From positions 62,083,459 through 62,147,458 of the forward strand of contig NC_065879.2 of the NCBI RefSeq assembly GCF_932274485.2: DNA of 64,000 nucleotides. The letters are read 5' to 3'. The notes under the pieces are model-generated. The model was not told the DNA's origin and searched no databases. It worked only from the letters and a program-made list of their open reading frames with translations. Below are positions 36,301 to 49,100 of the stretch, in pieces; within the stretch, counting starts at the first letter, position 1, and the number at the start of each line of letters is the position of its first letter. The stretch comes from Patella vulgata. Taxonomy: Eukaryota > Mollusca > Gastropoda > Patellidae. The translations under genes and the position numbers were made by a program.

Positions 36301-39300
36301 GTAAAGGGGTAGCTCGGACCGGGAAGTAAATAGGCCAGGTGGCGTTAGTCTACCACTTCCGGTTTCGGAGTTATGACCCCCGAGCGAAGCCGGTCTGTTC
36401 GGGGTTGACGGCTACACTAGGTCTGCCCCGGGTCTGAAATTTGGGGTATAGGGGTAGCTCGGACCGGGGAGTAACATAGGCCAGGTGGTGTTAGTCTACC
36501 ACTTCCGGTTTCGGAGTTATGACCCCCGAGCGAAGCCGGTCTGTTCGGGGTTGGCGGCTACACTAGGTCTGCCCCGAGTCTGAAATTTGGGGTATAGGGG
36601 TAGCTCGGACCGGGGAGTAACATAGGCCAGGTGGCGTTAGTCTACCACTTCCGGTTTCGGGCGAAGCCGGGTATCCTGCTAGTATGACATATAACTGTTA
36701 ATGCTATCTATCGTATATTTCAGGGTGTAGCCCTAGAGTTAGCAGCACATGGTGTAACTGTAAATGCTATCTGCCCGGGTTTCGCTGATGCGCCCAGTAA
36801 GTGTCTATATTGCAAAGGGACATAATACCAAAATTGTAATCACATTTGATGACTGGTTAGGGATTTGTATTGAATTTAGTTGTCCGGTCTGCTTTGATGT
36901 CTGCTGTGTGATCGCTTAGGTTGACTAAATTTGAGTGATCTGTTTGGATGCAAGTTTTGTGATCACGTTGGTTGACTGAAGTTTGATGACTGTTGGTGAA
37001 TTTCTTTGCGATGCTAGTTGTGAGATCTCTTTGTATGGCTGTTGAGTGACCGCGTCCGTTGCTTGCTTTGTGATATCCTTAGATGACTGCTGGGTGGTCT
37101 CTTTTGATGTAAGTTGTGTACTTTCCTTGGGTGAATGTTGGGGGATCTTTTTAGATTCCGACTGTGTGATCGATCTTCTTAGATAGCTATAAATCGTGAT
37201 CCCATTGGATGACGTTTAGGAGTTTTCCTTGAATGACTGGTGTGTGACCCAGATTGGAGTAGGGATATTGCTGTGTTTACATCGTTTTGCCGTATGTTTA
37301 TTGACCTCTGTATCACAAATTGTTTCAGTGACATTTAGTAATTGGATTGGAATATACAGGTCACAATTCTATGGAATAGGCAGTAATTGTATTCCATAGA
37401 ATTGCGACCTGTATCATAATCGATCTTTCGTCTTTCGACGACATGTTTGATGTGATGTTTTGGTGTTATGTAGGACAGGAGAAGGCATAGACTTACTGCC
37501 ATTGTTCCTTCCGACAAGATGAACTACCCCCCCCCCCATAGTTTGAAATAATTGTACATACTGCCAGGGGCGGATTGGGCCATCGGACGATCGGGCTGGT
37601 CGGACAAAAAACGAAAAAATAATTTTGTCCTTTTTCTGCCGAACATTATATGGGGGATGGGTGGGGGTGGGGTGGGGGTATTGGACCGACCATGGAGCGA
37701 TGATGATCATGTTGTATGTGGCCGGTGGCTTTAACGGGCCGCCACGCCATCACTGGAGTCTGGAATGGACTGGTATAATAGACTTTTTGGGCCGGGTGTG
37801 CTGGGTGTGGGCCGGAATTCGGAATCTTGCAATGAGGATTCCGAATTTCATCCGAAAATGTCATCGGATTCACCCGACACTGTCGCCCGCAAATTTATTA
37901 ATTATTAAGTCACCTACACCCTGTTTGTGGGGATACGTCAGAAACGTCTGCCGATGGTTCGTAACTCCCAAAAAAAATTCAATTTTAAGGCCTCAGCAAA
38001 ATTTGATGATAGCTGGTCTGCTGGCTGAATATGAGTGCGAGACGATTTCCTGAGGCTGGTGTTAAACATTCCTTGACATTTTTATTAACTCGTTATTTTC
38101 AGAGATGAAGTTACAGAATTGGGATGTCGGGAATGGTCTCAAATTGCGGGAAATGGCCTCCCATTTCCAAAAATTCAAAAATGAATTGTGTCCCTTACGC
38201 CTATGCATGTCCGCTCCCACTCCGTCAAGGCCACCTGTTATACGGGACATTCAATGAAATATTCCTACTTATTCAATATTCCTAACTGATTAATCAAATG
38301 GTCAAAATTTTCTTAACTAGTCCCATTTTTTAACCAGTTAAATTCTCTTGACTCTTGACTCTTGACGATACAATGATAATACGTTAATTAATAATATGAC
38401 GATATGATAATTTCACAGGTTGATGGTTGTAAATTACTTGCAGTGCGGGGTTTTGGCCTAAGTTAATTGATTTATGAGATATATTATTTGACAGAGATTA
38501 TCACACTGATTGATCCGCAGTGAATATTTGCTAGGCCGCTACAATCACTGATAAGGATGACATCGATGTGGCTTAATGAGCCAGAAATATTAACTTTTTT
38601 CCTGCGACAAATTAAATTCTAAAACATTTTTTTTATGTATTGGAAAAATAAATAAAGGCGTTTGACGTATTTGTAGGTAAAAATTATTTCCTATTTAGTG
38701 TAAATGGGTATTAAAATGACTAAAATGCAGCATTTTCTCCGAAGCAGTAACGTCTTATGTAAACAATGCACGCGCCATTCAGCCAATGATTGACGCCGCG
38801 TGCTGTGACAGCACGTGTTAAGGCAGTCATCTTTGACAGAGATATATCACTAGACTCGTAATTCTCTGTGAAACAGATTGAGAGATTATAATCAGATATG
38901 CCACCAAATCGCATATTTGGGGTTCATTTTTCAAAATTTTCAGGAGGGAGAGCCCCCGGACCCCCGTCCGAACTCCGCGGTCAGTAAAAAGGGCCACTCC
39001 GACACGGGAGCCCGGGCCAGTTCCCGGCCCCAATCCGCCCCTGCATACTGCTTTAACCTGAAGTAAATAAAAAATAATAAATGACTAAATATCGTATATT
39101 GACGTAAATATTATGAAGTGAAATTTTTCCAAATTTATACTTTTATAGTTTTGTTACACAGTACTTGAAATTATTTCTAATTTATAAACGAAATAGTCAT
39201 AAGTGAAAAGTATATAAATTTTATTGTTGGCGTATTATGTCGTCTCCTATGAATATCCGTCGACATTTAGAGGCTACAGATGGAAACGGGTTGTATTATA

Positions 39301-42300
39301 GCCCACGCGTAGTTTGGGCGCATATCGTCAACCTATCCGTGGGTCCGTATGTCAACAACTGGCTACAACTTTCCGTACCGGATATATCCCCCACCCCTCT
39401 TGTCGAAAACCTTGTGGGCATGATGGAGGCTATGGTTTTTAACAAAGAAATTTAAAATTTTGTGTGAAGCATTGGGGTCATGGGAGAATAAACCTTTATT
39501 GATATTCAGCAATCTGCAACGTATTCAAACCTTTTTACCGCGATAGAGGCTACAGTTTTAAACATTATTTCAAATTTGGTGATGTCGGGACGAACCCAAG
39601 CGATATGAACGTGATAGAGCCTACAGTTTTTTAATAGACGTTTTTCAAGTTTGGTTTGAAGTATTAGGAGCGTGAGAGGACGCTCCGGAGTTACCCCCAT
39701 TTTCAGAAAACCAAGTGAATGGGATAGAGACTTTAGCTTTTAACATATTTTTATACACCCACATTTTCATATGGACGTATTATGTCGTCGCCGTGTCCGG
39801 ACGTCTGTTCACTTTGTGGACACACTACATGTCACAATGTTTATAACCCAAAGATCTCGGCGGTGAATTGAGGTGGATTTTATCACCCATCCGAACGTAA
39901 CATATTGGATTATTGACCCAGATTGTACGAAAAATTGTGTTTTTAGCTTGTGGAAACTCTTCCAGTTACGATTTACATCCGATTATGATGTAACCTAAAA
40001 TATATCTCAAATATCTCGGTTTCGGTCAATTTTGACTCGTATGGATTATTGTTCCTAATTGTACCAAAAATCGTTTTTATAGCTTGTGGACCCTCTAGAA
40101 GTTGCAATTGTTGTTAAACACCTTTCAAATATGTTCATGACACAACTACATAGCCGCCATAATGAATTTAGCGTGACTATATAACGTTGTTTTTGTGTTG
40201 GGCTAACCTTGTATTTGGTTTAATCAATATTTTATTCAAAAGCTCGCCTATGATAGCTCTTAACATTCTAATGTAACGAGTGTATTTCAGCTCAACGAGT
40301 TTGTGTCCAGGTCGTTTATATTAATTAGTATTTGCATTTTGTTTTAAGTGTTCCATCGATTTGTAAAAGTTGCAGCAGGGGAACAGAAAACAAGTTATGA
40401 AGATGCCAAGGTAAATAATAATATGTTGATAATTTAATTTCTTTTATAGTAAGTTCAGGAGGACCACATCACGTAATTACACAAATCAAACCCACGGAAA
40501 AAATGTTTCAAGACGCCACTATTTCCATTACAAATATCTATGCTATGGCGTATATTGACGCCAATATTATACGTTTCAATTTTTAAAAAGTGAAAATTTC
40601 GTATCAAATTTGTTTGTCTTTAAAGATATTAACTTAGTACTTTTAAAATCCGTTAAAATTTGGTAAATTAAGTCAAATATATCCAAAATAGTTCCGATTA
40701 TCCCCCCTGAAATTAAAATGATAATAGAAATTGTGACTAATTGATGAATTACATACTGTAAACTTAATTTGTCTATAAACTATATTGACATGGAAGTTAA
40801 TATTAAATTTCATTGTATGTATCTCATTATTAAGAGAATTTAACAGATTTAAATATTGTTGAAATTGGTTTGTATAATAAAATCTATAAACCAAAAATAC
40901 CTTGATACGAGTATTGTGTTTGGAGATTTCCTTCTATCTTTTATAAACCAACACATCAAAGCTAGAGATTAATTAAGATTTTGCAAATTGCTTCGAAATC
41001 AGCCCATAATATATTTAATATAAAGAGTATATTATTCAACAGTACAATAAAAGCTTTGGGAATATTATTACAATACTATCGTATTATTAATTATCTCAAA
41101 ATTATATATGTTTCAAATTTATTCATGTGTAAGTTAAACTGGACAATATCTGTCACTTTCCGCCTGTGATCGCCTGACATTAATCCTTTCATTAATCCTT
41201 TAAATATATCCTTTATATGTTTGTATGCTATTGTATTTTTACTTCTTTAATTTGTTATGCCATTTTAATTATTATCTTGACGTCACTTTTGTTTTAATTA
41301 ACGGATTGTAACTTGAATACATTACCATTATCCTTAATATACTTGAGTAAATTTGAAAATGTATTCCATAAGTATACTGAATATGACGATAGAAAATTTA
41401 TATTTTGAAGGTGTGGAAATAAATCATTCCACCAATAGTTCAACATTCAAGCAAAACCTTACGACATGTCTATATTGTGGTTCTCGGGGTCTATGCCTGA
41501 CAATTAGAACGTGAAATCAACCCGCATGCTAGTCGGTAGACATAACGTTATGCTTATTTTCCAATTGTTAAAATGACCGCGAAATTTCAAAGGACAGAGA
41601 AATTAAGTACACTGTTTTCATCTTGCAGGGACTTAATAAAATTTGAAGTACATGTATGTTGAAATTGTATTGTACCAGTTGTGTAAAGATCAAACTGGTT
41701 ATGGGTTGTTACTATACTTCCTTACTTAAAAGGGTTTTTTTTTTTGTTTTTGTTTTGAAACCCATGGAACAAAAAAATATTCCCTAAACCCAATCATTTA
41801 TACCATTTAATCAATTTCGTTAATCTTTATACCTTTTGGGGGGAATGGTGAGCCGTCTTGGAAACACGTGGACAGAACAGAATATGGGAATACAGCTAAA
41901 ATTTATATAAAACAAAATACGTATTATAGGAAATTACAACAAATAATCTGATTTATGAGCCAAGGACAAAAATACCGTTACTTGGCCGCAAAAACAGGGT
42001 CAGCCGGTCGGAAAATCTATTTTATTTTTGTTTATTATATTTTGGTAGGATTTGTGTTATCTATTTCATTGTATTTGTAGCTTAATTACTGGGTACAGTT
42101 CTTGAAAATAATACCGAAATTTCAGTGTAAGAATTTGTCTAGAAAAAATCAAAGCTTGTATAGGGCCTGGGAAATGGGGGAAAACTGTTTTGGGGTCGGC
42201 TATTTTGGCCATAACAAATAGCGTCGATCGGGTAAACGTAAACACAATTGTTTTTTTTTATTATTTTGGCCTAGTTTGAGTTATGAGGATTGTTTAAAGA

Positions 42301-43117
42301 TACATTAGTTAAGATTTTAATAGAATTGGCCATTCTTGATATAACAGTTCAAAAATAGATGATGAAAAAAAGAAAATATTGAAAATTTCAGTAAAATTAC
42401 CTTATTCTGAACGGAATTATCACTATAGGAAGTTTGGACTAGAAATAGGCCTCAACTGTCTTCGCACCGTCTCCGAGAATTGCCGATCGTTTGATTGACA
42501 GGTGATAACTCAACCCATATATTCTCGATTAACAAGTGACATTCTCAATGGCTACCCTCGATTGTCAGTCCTGTCATCGACAGTGTCTGATAGTGACGTC
42601 AGTGATTAACGGTAAAATGTTAGCTTGATCAGCCATTTAATGATTTAATTATTAAATGGACGACTGTTTAAATCAAAGCTGTATCCGAGCCACCCGAGGG
42701 TCTGCAGGGTTGATTTTGGGCTCATAGATAGTGTAAATAAAGGACCAATTAATAATTTCTATAACATTTAAAGCCTGTATAAACTTGCAATAAACATATT
42801 TGACGCTTAACTAATGTATCTTTAAGCTAGTTGTATACCTTTAAATTTCAGGTCCAATATTCATCCCAGATTCCAACAAATCAGTTAGTAACTATAGATC
42901 AGGTAAGTAAAAACACCGTGACAGGAATGGTGATTTGGTTTAAACACTATTTATTACTAAATATTGTATAATTTAAAGGTATAAATAATAGGATACAAAA
43001 ACAAGCCATGTAGGCTTATATTATTTCCTTTTGGGTAGGGTGTATAATATCTGTACAATTTCAAGTAATATATGATATAGGTAAAGAATAATTACACTAT
43101 TTTAGTTATGGTACAAA

Positions 43118-43150
<33 letters not shown>

Positions 43151-46100
43151 TTATATAAATAAATAACAACCAAACAAAAAAAAATTCCTCACCACAAAGT
43201 TGTATGTTATGACAGGGGAGAATCACGCCGGAAAATCTGGATGAACTTTTTCGGCCAATGCAGGGATCGAACACCCGACCTCCAAGCTAGCGAGCCAGCG
43301 TCTTACCCACTTAGCCACCGTGATCCCCCAGAAGGTGTTAAATAGTTCAAATTTGGTGTGACGCACCGTGGTCATGAGATGACGAACCACATATCGATTG
43401 TCAGCGTTCCGGGATTGGCTTGAAGCATTGGGGCCATCGATTCATCATCCGGTGCCTTGCGTTCCTGAGTTGTCCCGAGTGACGGATCACGAGATCGTCG
43501 GGCCCTGAGGCAGCGTAGCTGTCGGGCTCCAGTATCAAGATGACGCCTTAGGGGGTTGGGGTCACTTCCGCTCCGCCCTTCCGTCCCCCCCCACCCCGGG
43601 TTGAAGGGTGGGGGTTCCACCCCTGAGAAATCTTTTGAAATTTCGACCTGAAATGGTGGTCTGTTGAGTATATCCCGGGCGGTAAGTCCTATACTTAGGT
43701 CTAGGCAGTTAGCGTCCTTCTAGACTAGTAATCTGAAATTTCAAAATTCATCGAAAAAAGGCCACTTTTTGTCACAGTTTTTGGGAAATGGGTCTTCATT
43801 ATTTTTTTCCACAAAATGTAAAACAAATATTTTTTGGTGACCAAATCGCCGGGTGTCTTGACCCTAGGCATATGCCTCTCTTGCCCTCGCCATGATCCGT
43901 CACTGCCCCCCCCCCCCACCGACCGAAAACCGCGTGGGCGCGATAGAAGCATCGTGGTCGTCGTGAGAGGACGAACTCTATCGATTTTCAGCATTCCGCG
44001 ACTTACAGAACATTAAAAAACAACAGCCTTCAAGGGGCATACCTCTTCTACCGTAACCAACCAAAGCAATACTAGCTCGTCCACCGTGACTAATAATAAA
44101 ATATTGTTTTATTTTCTGGTAGATAAGTGAGATGGTGTTATATCTGTGTTCACCAGGAGCCTGCAACGTCACTGGTACAGCTTTATTGATAGATGGTGGT
44201 TATACAGCCAGATAAAGAACGTCAAACATCCACCAAATAACATTTAGCTGTTCTAATTTGAACAGCTGAAAATGGAGTCAACCGTATTATATCGTAAAAA
44301 TGATACAACATAGTAAAAATATTAACGAATATGTCAAAATTTCCTCTAATTCATGGTATAGAGAATATAATGGTTATGCAAATAAAAAAAGTAACTTCTT
44401 GTCAGAAAGCTTAATTATAAACGTATTGTCAGAAATTGTGATAATATATCAAAGCTTTTAAATGATTATTAATTAGTGTCATGATAAAGAATGACTTTCA
44501 ATATAATAAATCAGTTTTATGATAAAAGTTAATTTTCAGTATTTTGTTAATTACCATGAGGAACCTAAGCTATTAAACACTAACTCACACCCCGACAAAA
44601 TGTCACCCTCTTCAAGTTAACATCATATATTTATTATTATAAGTTAAAATGGGGTTTCTTAAGCTACACATCCCCTGGGATTAGGGGCTGTACGCCCCCG
44701 AAATCGCGGAAAAAGTCCATTTAATTCAAATTTTTGCGGACAAAGTTAATATACTTATTAATTACGTATGTTAAGTTAAAATGGTTAAAATGGGATTTCT
44801 TAAGCTGCACATCCCCTGGGTTTAGGGGCTGTAGGCCCCCGAAATCGCGGAAAAAGTCCATTTAATTCAAATCTTTGCAGACAAAGTTAATTTTCGCTAC
44901 ATATGTTCACGTTGCTAAGACAAATTTTAAAAGTGCTCTTCAGAACAAAAAATCCCCTGGCTTCTGGCTTCAGAACTTCCCCTAGTGACCCGAGTACGTA
45001 GGTTTATTTCAAATAAGACGGAAAACTTTCATTCCTTTTTCAACTGATAGGGTATGGTTCCAAAGTAAATAAAACACCACTTCAGAACACATAATCCATG
45101 GGTTCCTATCCTACTCCAGAACGGGCTCCAAGCTGAACACATCACAAAATCCCGGTAGAACTGGGAGAAGACAATCTAATTGGGGAGAAGACTGATCTGT
45201 TCCAAGTATGGCGGGCAAAATTCTTCTTTCGTGAGAGTGGTGCCACAGTTGACCTAAAAATAAAAGGTACCCTTCAGAAGAGAATATCACCTGGTTTCTG
45301 TACTTCAGAATTGAACACAACTAGTTAGTGCTAGTTTACGTATCTGATTTGGGGGGTTGGATGGCCGAATGGTTAGCACGTGCATGCTGTATCATAAGGC
45401 CTGTCATAGAGTCATCTGGCGTGGTTTCGAATCCCCGGTTGTAGGTGACAAGGAGTAGGGTCGCCTGTCCAACCTCGTGGGTTTTCCCCGGGTCCTCCTA
45501 CTGATAAAGACCCCTACGCGCAAGCGAATTATTGAAATAAAATTAAAACCATATGTTAGTCCCGAAATGACTTAATTTGTGTCGAGTGGACGTTAAACCT
45601 CATTTCTCTCTCCCTCCTTATCTGATGCCTGAGCCGGATAAACACCCGTTCCAAATTACTAGATTCGAAATTCCAAATTCTTTACAATCATCATGGCAGC
45701 TGCAGAGAAGATAAGTGTCGCATACTTAGTTGTGTAAAATTACAATTTATTTAAATTCTAATTTGTTTAATTGAGTGGGGCTGCCAATTTGCTATTTCAT
45801 TAGTAAGACATGAATTTGGAATTTCGCATTTGGAATTTGGAATTTCGAATCTAGTAATTTGGAACGGGTGTTTATCCGGCCCAGGCATCAGATAGGTAAA
45901 CTAGCACTAATTAGTTGTGTAAAATTACAATTTATTTAAATTCTAATTTGTTTAATTGGTGGGGGCTGCCAATTTGCTATTTTATTGGTAAGACATGAAT
46001 TTGGAATTTCGCATTTGCAATTTGGAATGAGCCTTCTGGGCTTTCGTAAAATATACAGTATCACCAAGGCATCTTTAAAGGGGCTAAACGCCTAACTCAG

Positions 46101-49100
46101 TATTCGAAATTAGAAATTGATATTTGTCCATTGCTGACAATCTGATTAAAATACAGATCTATATTTCGTTTCGTTTTTTTTTATACTTTCGATGGCCAAC
46201 ACTACATGAAGATCTGCTGAAAGGTCGGTCAGGGGTTGTACGAGCGGCTTTTGAGCCTATGACGTGAGACATTCATTAATCAATAAGTGTTGATGTTTCT
46301 AGTAGTTTACCCAAAGTTCCGTGTATGGCACGCCAAGAAGTCCCCGTAACAGATGGTTTCACGCCATCCAGAACGCATGTTATATAACAACTCTTTCAGA
46401 TCACCGTGTATTACAGACAAATAGCAGTGGCTGCCAGGCAGGATACGCCAACATTTTGCAAGAGATGGATAGAGAACAAGCCAAAAACAAAAACGATTTT
46501 TTGTACAATCAGGGGCAATAATCTAGAAAGTTATGGTCTGAAATGCGCAAATATCAAAAGTGACTCCGATTTTTGGAATAAGATATGTTTTAAGTTTCAC
46601 CAAAATCGGATAAAAATTGTGACCTCGAGAAGGCCCATAACCTTTGTATTACATACTTATACACAATTTGCGTATAAAGAGAAGCCATGTCGGGCAGTTT
46701 CATTTCGATATTCCCGAAACTCCAATTCAACCTTCATCATGGTGGAATGGTGATATATCTAAACAGTTTTTAAAATCGGAAAAAAAATTGTGACCTCTAG
46801 AGAATCCACAAGCTAAAAATGCGATTTTTCGACCAATCAGGGGCCATAATGAAGGAAGTTACCTGCGGGTATGTGTGATTATCAAAATGCACCAAGGTCT
46901 TTATGATAAAAACATATATTTAAAGTTTCATCCAAATCGGATAAAAACTGTGGTCTCTAGAGGGTCCACAACATTGATATACCATATTTTTACACTATTC
47001 GCGAACCAGGGGCGGTCATTATGTCCGCCAGTTTTTGTCCGATTTCCATGAAATTTGAACTCAACAATCATTAGGGTGTAACGGTGATATATTAAAAAGT
47101 TTTTTTAAATCGGATAAAAATTGTGACCTCTAGAGCCCAGAGGGACCCAGTGAGCCAGTCGTCGGTGATTGGAGGGGCAAAGCTGGGGCAAAGTCCAAGG
47201 TTAAGGGGGCAAAGGCATGAGCTTTAGCTAGGGGTAGGGGGCCTCCCCCAGAAAATTTTGAAAAACAGGTTGCCGGAAATGCAGCCTGGCAGTATTTCAG
47301 GCACTGATCGATGAGGTAAAGTGTAAAACGAACGGACTTGCGAATCACGACGAAGCCCACACAAAGAGCGTCAAAGTAGGGAGTGTCCCCCAGAAAATTT
47401 TGAAAAATAGACTGCCGGAAATGCTGTCTTACAGTATTCGGTCAGGCACCGATCGTCGAGATAAATAGATCTGACCAGATACCGTCCGTCGCCTGATCAC
47501 TAGTTTATCCGACTAGAGAACAAAATGTCAAACGAACGGACTTGCGAACCTCAACGAATTCCCCTTGTGAGCGTCAAAGTAGCGAGTCCATTTAGGACCT
47601 CGCCAAGAAAATTTTGAAAAATAGACTGTCGGAAATGCTCTACAACATGCAAGTTTATGACTGAGTGGGGATGTGAGATTTATTCACCGTAGAAGGTATT
47701 GATTACCGAAACGTATCACAAATACTTTTTTTTATTTTCTAAAATTATGGGGGGGGGGGGGGGGCAAACAGAGGGACCACAAGCTAAAAGCGCGAGTTTT
47801 TGTACAATCAGGGGCCATAATTCAGGAAATTACGATCGGATATGCGCGAATATCGAAATGAACCAAGATCATTGTGCTATAAACGTGCATTCCAAGTATC
47901 ATCAAAATCGGATGAAAATTGTGGTCTCTAGAGGGTGCACAATCTTGATATACCATATTTTACACTATTTGCATACAATGGGCAGCCATTTTGTCCGGCA
48001 ATTTTGGTCCGATTTTCACGAAATTCGAACTCAACTATCATTAGGGTGTAACGGTGATATACCAAAACGGTTTTTTAAATCGGATAAAAAATTTGACCTC
48101 TAGAGGGACCACGCGATTTTGTGTACAATCAGGGGCCATAATTCAGGAAGTTACGATTCGATATGCGCGAATATCGAAAGGAAACAAGATATTTGGGTTA
48201 TAAACATGCATTTCAAGTTTCATCAAAATCGTATCAAAAATGTGACCTCTAGAGTGTCCACAATTTTTCGTACAATCAGGGGCCATAATCCATGAAGTTA
48301 TGGTCCGATACATGCCAATATCGAAAGGAACCGAGATCTTTGGGAGATAGACCTATATTTCAAGTTTCGTCAAAATCGGATGAAAATAGTGACCTGTAGA
48401 GTGTCCACAAACAAATTGTGGACGGACGGACAGGGGCGACGACAATATATGTCCACATAAAAATGTGGGCGTATAAAACCGAAATTTTAAACTATAAAAA
48501 ACGAAACGAAATAGGATGTGTTTTAATCAGATTGTTTGTCTGAGGTCCCTTGGGTCTCTTCCTCGGGAGCCTGGATTTAAAAAAAAAAAGACTGTAAATG
48601 GTGCTTACTTGAGTATTTCCTGAGTAAAAGGGTCCCCAAATTCCACGAGAACGTACAATAACCATTATACTCACAGGCTCCTCAGTCCATCCCTGTTTGC
48701 GCAGCCATTTGAATTAAATACAAATGTATATTTTTACAATATGTGAAACTTTTCAATATCATTTTACCTAATAGATAACAACTTTTCTGGCATATATTGC
48801 CGTCATACCATATTGAGTAACTGTAGGTATGATTTTCATGTGTGTCTTAAACCTGCAGGTAGATCACCAACAGAGTTCAGGAGGGGGTTGGGATGGTCTA
48901 GTGGTGTCGAGTGTCGCGTTTCGGGCTCTAGCTGGCGTCAATGCTGGCTTGCGGTCGTGGTTCGTATGTATTTGTTTGTTTGTCGTCTACAGGCCGCATT
49001 TTTTAACGTATCATCTCGAAATTTTGCATACTTATTCCTTATACCCTAAGGAACATATTGTTTGTGGTGCATGCCCAACCCCCTGCAGAGCCAAGCCCAT

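Noticed and set aside
37625-38053. 142-codon frame inside the hAT element
   Set aside because: No hAT dimerisation or catalytic motif, G-rich and low complexity; overlapping frames on the other strand are equally long.
42852-42902. Joining dehydrogenase exon 5 directly to exon 7 (reading PSPIFIPDSNKS)
   Set aside because: That frame has no family similarity. Including exon 40349-40410 restores VAAGEQKTSYEDAK and QIPTNQLVT with correct phase.
48492-48720. Minus-strand exon-like pieces (FKWLRKQGWTEEP and APEEETQGTSDKQSD before a stop)
   Set aside because: The upstream piece has an in-frame stop and no acceptor, and the end of the second overlaps a dispersed repeat ('caatctgattaaaacac') also at 25826 and 46141.
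48890-48975. Possible tRNA-like stretch 'gggatggtctagtggtgtcg'
   Set aside because: Box B is weak and no cloverleaf could be drawn confidently. It probably belongs to a repeat.
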